Shown: positions 61,254-64,000 of the stretch, one piece after another
How the letters are laid out: the number at the start of each line of letters is the position of its first letter
Numbering within the stretch: the stretch's first letter is position 1
Translations under genes and position numbers: made by a program
NCBI RefSeq assembly: GCF_000429705.1
Contig: NZ_KE386941.1
Coordinates: 868,001 to 932,000, forward strand
Origin: Alteribacter aurantiacus DSM 18675
GTDB taxonomy: Bacteria; Bacillota; Bacilli; Bacillales; Salisediminibacteriaceae
Direction of reading: 5' to 3'
Length of the DNA stretch: 64,000 bases
The notes under the pieces: generated by a model
What the model saw: only the letters and a program-made list of their open reading frames with translations
Database searches by the model: none
What the model was told of the DNA's origin: nothing

Positions 61254-61808
61254 ATGATTACCCTAACAACCAAGGACTATCGGTTAACCCCAATTGAGAT
61301 TCATGATGCAGATGCCCTTTTTCCCATTTTTAATGATAAAGACACGATGGCGTTCATCACTCCTCATCCTGTAGAGACGATTGAAGAGATGACAGAAAAA
61401 ATCGAGAATATAAAAGCAAAAGTGAAAGAAGAAAAAGAGCTGGCATGGACAATAAAAACAAAAGAAAAAAACCTTGTCATTGGTGTTTTCCGCTTTCATA
61501 AATGGCATAAGTGGCACCAAAAAGCGGAGATGAACGCGATCATAAGCCATCATTACCAAAAAACAGGAGTGATGTCTCAGCTTCTTCCTGTTGTACTGGA
61601 GTACGGTTTCTGTAACCTCAACCTTAATCGAATCGTAGGAGATATCTTCGCAACTAATGAAGGATCCAAACGACTTCTTTTAAAACATGATTTTCACTGT
61701 GACGGGGTGTTAAGGCAAACGGATTTTGATGGAGAGAGGTTTCACGATACCGTTGTATATTCTTTGCTTAAAGATGAATACAGAGCCGTAAGGGAGCGTT
61801 GGACATGA
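61254..61808 (+). CDS. GNAT family N-acetyltransferase (RimJ/RimL-like)
   Basis: The 184-residue protein matches the acetyltransf_3 group. TTKDYRLTPIEIHDADALFP opens it, WHQKAEMNAIISHHYQKTGV holds the core strand and acetyl-CoA turn, and YGFCNLNLNRIVGDIFATNE (NxxSxRxLxKxGF equivalent GSKRLLLKHDF) follows. The usual Q/RxxGxG/A turn is altered to QKTGVM. The substrate is unknown. ATG 61254 follows AGAGGTGACG. The stop overlaps the next gene by 4 bases. Confidence 0.85.
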   Translation: MITLTTKDYRLTPIEIHDADALFPIFNDKDTMAFITPHPVETIEEMTEKIENIKAKVKEEKELAWTIKTKEKNLVIGVFRFHKWHKWHQKAEMNAIISHHYQKTGVMSQLLPVVLEYGFCNLNLNRIVGDIFATNEGSKRLLLKHDFHCDGVLRQTDFDGERFHDTVVYSLLKDEYRAVRERWT

Positions 61809-62350
61809 AAACAACCATTTATTTGGTTCGTCATTGTGAAGCAACGGGACAGGAGCCCAAAGCCATACTGACGGAAGTAGGTAAAAAGCAAGCAAGTGCG
61901 CTTGCGGAATATTTCACGTACCGTAATGTAAAAACAATTATTTCAAGTCCATGGACAAGAGCAGTAAAAACGATTGAACCGTTAGCTAGACAAAAAAAGG
62001 TATCCATTAAAACAGATGAGCGACTACAGGAAAGAATCCTCTCATCAGAAGATTTAATAGATTGGTATGAAAAGCTCGGAGAAACGTTCAAGGATTACGA
62101 TTTGAGTTTTAGCGGTGGAGAGTCCAGTCGCATCGCTCAGAAGCGCGTGGTTAAGGCGTTGCAATCCGCTATTGATAGTCATGAGGAACCGATCGTAGTT
62201 GTCACCCACGGCAACCTTCTGACTCTATTGTTAAACCATTATGATAAGAAATATGGATTTAAAGAGTGGGAGGAGCTTAGAAACCCCGATGTTTTCGTAT
62301 TAACTAAAGATAAAGAGGATTTCACCCTCGATCGAGAAGGAGTATTGTAG
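61805..62350 (+). CDS. Histidine phosphatase family protein (phosphoglycerate mutase-like)
   Basis: The 181-residue product starts at ATG 61805, overlapping the GNAT stop (ATGA). IYLVRHCEATGQ near 5-16 carries the RHG-like motif with catalytic His (here RHC). SSPWTRAVKTIEPLA near 49 supplies the second Arg, LQERIL the conserved Glu, and VVVTHGNLLTLLL near 139 the second His. It probably dephosphorylates a small cytosolic substrate; the identity is unknown. The methyltransferase begins directly after its stop. Confidence 0.9.
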   Translation: MKTTIYLVRHCEATGQEPKAILTEVGKKQASALAEYFTYRNVKTIISSPWTRAVKTIEPLARQKKVSIKTDERLQERILSSEDLIDWYEKLGETFKDYDLSFSGGESSRIAQKRVVKALQSAIDSHEEPIVVVTHGNLLTLLLNHYDKKYGFKEWEELRNPDVFVLTKDKEDFTLDREGVL

Positions 62351-63118
62351 ATGTACAACGAAGACGATGTTTTTAAAGGCAACTTGCAGCCATACGAAGA
62401 TCCATTAAGGTATGACGAAAAAAACGATCCTTTTACTAAAGATATTGCATTCTTTAAGAAATGGGCTTCAAAGAAATCTGGTCCAGTCGTTGAACTGGCC
62501 TGTGGTACAGGAAGGGTAACCATTCCACTTGCAAAATCAGGTATTCATATGATGGGAGTGGATATCCATCCAGGAATGCTAAAGAGAGCAGAGGAGAAAG
62601 GGAAAGAAAACAATGTATCTATTTCATTTTTGGAACAAGATTGTTGTGCCCTTTGTCTGCCCGTACAAACCGATTTTATGTTTATGACGGGAAATTCGTT
62701 TCAACACTTTTTAACTAATGATTCACAAGATCTTCTTCTACAAGCAGTAAAAGAGCATTTAGTAAAAGGCGGGATATTCGTTTTTGGGACAAGGTTTGCC
62801 CAAACTGAGGAGCTAAGGGAAGAAGTGAAGGAAACTGTACACGAGAAAAAAGGCAACACCGAGATTACATATGAACTAACCGAGCGGTATGACGCATTGA
62901 ATCAAGTGTTGTATTGCGAAACGGATACACTTATAAAAGGTGAGGTTGTGGATGTCGATCGAATTAAACTCCGCTATGTGTTCCCTCAAGAACTGAAGCG
63001 ACTTTTGGATGCAAATGGATTCAAATTAAAGGAACTCTATGGAGATTGGGACGAAACGCCACTTGCTGCAAATTCAACCAATATAGTGGTTGTATGTGAG
63101 AAAAAAGAGTCCCAATAA
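62351..63118 (+). CDS. Class I SAM-dependent methyltransferase
   Basis: The 255-residue protein has the SAM motif VVELACGTGRVTIPLAKSG near 46-63, GVDIHPGMLKRAEEKG with the acidic residue near 71, and QDCCALCLPVQTDFMFMTGN. The C-terminal DRIKLRYVFPQELKRLLDAN follows the usual layout of small-molecule methyltransferases. The substrate is unknown. ATG 62351 begins one base after the phosphatase stop; GAAGGAG lies 9 bases upstream. It ends the three-gene unit. Confidence 0.87.
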   Translation: MYNEDDVFKGNLQPYEDPLRYDEKNDPFTKDIAFFKKWASKKSGPVVELACGTGRVTIPLAKSGIHMMGVDIHPGMLKRAEEKGKENNVSISFLEQDCCALCLPVQTDFMFMTGNSFQHFLTNDSQDLLLQAVKEHLVKGGIFVFGTRFAQTEELREEVKETVHEKKGNTEITYELTERYDALNQVLYCETDTLIKGEVVDVDRIKLRYVFPQELKRLLDANGFKLKELYGDWDETPLAANSTNIVVVCEKKESQ

Positions 63119-63171
63119 GGGCAATTCTTCATGTTACAATAGGAAGGATTGAACGATAAAGGAGACTTCAA

Positions 63172-64000
63172 ATGTCACATAAAACATTGTTACTTATTGA
63201 TGGATTTAACCTACTTAGCCGCGGCTATTTTGCAACTAGTTACGGCAGGACAGAAGAGCAATTAAAGAATAGTCAAGGCGTATATACGAATGCTTTGCGA
63301 GTGTTCTTTCAAAAGCTATTCAACCTTATCGACGAACACGGCATCACCCATGCAGCCGTTGCGTGGGATGTAAAAAGAGATGAAACAACCCGTAGCCAAA
63401 CCCATCAGTTTTATAAATCTCAACGAACAGATTTGCCAGAACCGCTAATCGAACAATACGAAACATTGACTCATATGCTTGAAGAAATGGGAATATCCCA
63501 ATTAACCGTCCCTTCTTATGAAGCCGATGATGTAATCGGTACGTTAGCAACAAAGTGGGCTAATGAATCAGACGGTCACTGCTATATATACAGTAATGAC
63601 AAGGATCTCTTCCAGTTGCTTGGGCCGAATGTTTCCCAAATCATTAATCGAAAAAAAGAAGAGATTGTTTATACGAATAACCTCTTTGAAGAAGAGTTTG
63701 GAATTAAATCAGCTCAATGGGTAGATGTAAAAGCTTTATTAGGAGACCGCAGCGACAATATACCGGGATGTCCGGGTATAGGAGAAAAATCGGCCCTACC
63801 CCTTATTCAAGAGTATGGGTCCATCGATAAGGTTTACGAGAAAATAGAAGAATTGGATAAAAAGTATAACCGTTATAAGAAAAAGCTCGTTGAAGGAAAA
63901 GACACCACGTATGTAAGTAAAGAACTATCTCAAATTATTTGCAATATCGAACTGTTGGAAAGTTTTTTGTTCGATGAATTGAAGCTCGACCTTACAAAAG
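63172..64000 (+). CDS. ypcP: 5'-3' exonuclease (YpcP, FEN/Pol I N-terminal type), 3' end outside window
   Basis: The frame from ATG 63172 (AAAGGAGA upstream) runs past the right edge; 276 codons are seen. LLIDGFNLLSRGYFATSYG opens it. VPSYEADDVIGTLATKW near 108 and IYSNDKDLFQLL near 139 bear the metal-binding Asp residues. GDRSDNIPGCPGIGEKSALP near 193 is the helix-hairpin-helix with DNA-binding and metal residues. These are the 5' nuclease motifs of Pol I and YpcP. The protein removes RNA primers and 5' flaps. No polymerase domain can be assessed in the part seen, but YpcP itself lacks one. Confidence 0.9.
   Translation, partial: MSHKTLLLIDGFNLLSRGYFATSYGRTEEQLKNSQGVYTNALRVFFQKLFNLIDEHGITHAAVAWDVKRDETTRSQTHQFYKSQRTDLPEPLIEQYETLTHMLEEMGISQLTVPSYEADDVIGTLATKWANESDGHCYIYSNDKDLFQLLGPNVSQIINRKKEEIVYTNNLFEEEFGIKSAQWVDVKALLGDRSDNIPGCPGIGEKSALPLIQEYGSIDKVYEKIEELDKKYNRYKKKLVEGKDTTYVSKELSQIICNIELLESFLFDELKLDLTK

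Noticed and set aside
1..64000. CRISPR array, prophage, integrase, IS transposase, rRNA or tRNA
   Set aside because: No regularly spaced direct repeats, no such protein motifs and no clover-leaf or rRNA-like stretches were seen while reading the window.

Overview
The window reads as chromosomal DNA of an endospore-forming, low-to-medium GC Gram-positive bacterium of the family Bacillaceae. Evidence is the run of Bacillus-type orthologues (PatA, YkqA, LigD/Ku, OdhAB, YkpA, CoaA, YtvA, YkuD, YpcP), an H-type small acid-soluble spore protein, a LysM/Gmad2 protein, strong AGGAGG ribosome binding sites and frequent TTG/GTG starts. Dispersed GAGGCTGGGAC-ended palindromic elements suggest a halophilic or alkaliphilic relative such as Halobacillus, Pontibacillus or Oceanobacillus. 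The genus is only a guess. No rRNA, tRNA, CRISPR, prophage or transposase gene was seen.

Layout. 1-4.2 kb: a truncated ABC-class ATPase (minus), a secreted DUF4397 protein, an S11 DD-peptidase-like protein and two inverted-repeat-ended intergenic elements. 4.5-9.2 kb: esterase, membrane protein, PatA, a double gamma-glutamylcyclotransferase and an SRAP protein. 9.2-11.9 kb: LigD and Ku, the two-component bacterial NHEJ system, divergently arranged. 12.2-16.4 kb: odhAB, the E1 and E2 of 2-oxoglutarate dehydrogenase. 16.4-20 kb: CrtI-like oxidoreductase, DJ-1/PfpI protein, zinc ribbon, YdjM-type protein. 20-26.1 kb: an AddB-like nuclease and AddA-like helicase-nuclease, both shorter than the standard proteins. 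26.3-29.0 kb: an SDR protein, then an HTH-TPR (RNPP-type) regulator followed 12 bases later by a 41-residue secreted propeptide gene. 29-36 kb: ZIP transporter, TVP38 protein, SspH, FAD monooxygenase, RarD, SatD and DUF3307. 36-45.5 kb: YkpA, CoaA, HxlR regulator, purine permease, M20 peptidase, PepF, LOV-STAS photoreceptor. 45.8-48.5 kb: a NitT/TauT-type ABC importer. 48.7-56.3 kb: stress and envelope genes (MsrA, PNPOx-like, DUF1992, LysM proteins, Ohr, YkuD, CBS/ACT protein, M20 hydrolase, GNAT). 56.7-64 kb: Cu/Zn SOD, a three-gene operon (Ntn hydrolase, CDF transporter, serine hydrolase), a YwaF-like membrane protein, a GNAT/phosphatase/methyltransferase operon and the start of ypcP.

Most of the window is ordinary core-genome content. 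The best candidate for an undescribed system is the regulator plus propeptide pair at 27604-29016, which has the architecture of a peptide quorum-sensing cassette with a mature region unlike those I know. Secondary items are the truncated AddAB-like pair, a family of hairpins with a conserved AAAGATCG loop placed between stop codons and terminators, a set of TATCAAC/GTTGATA repeats before the SatD gene, two matching TTAAACGA-type palindromes in different intergenic regions, and a terminator hairpin that covers the ribosome binding site of ykuD.
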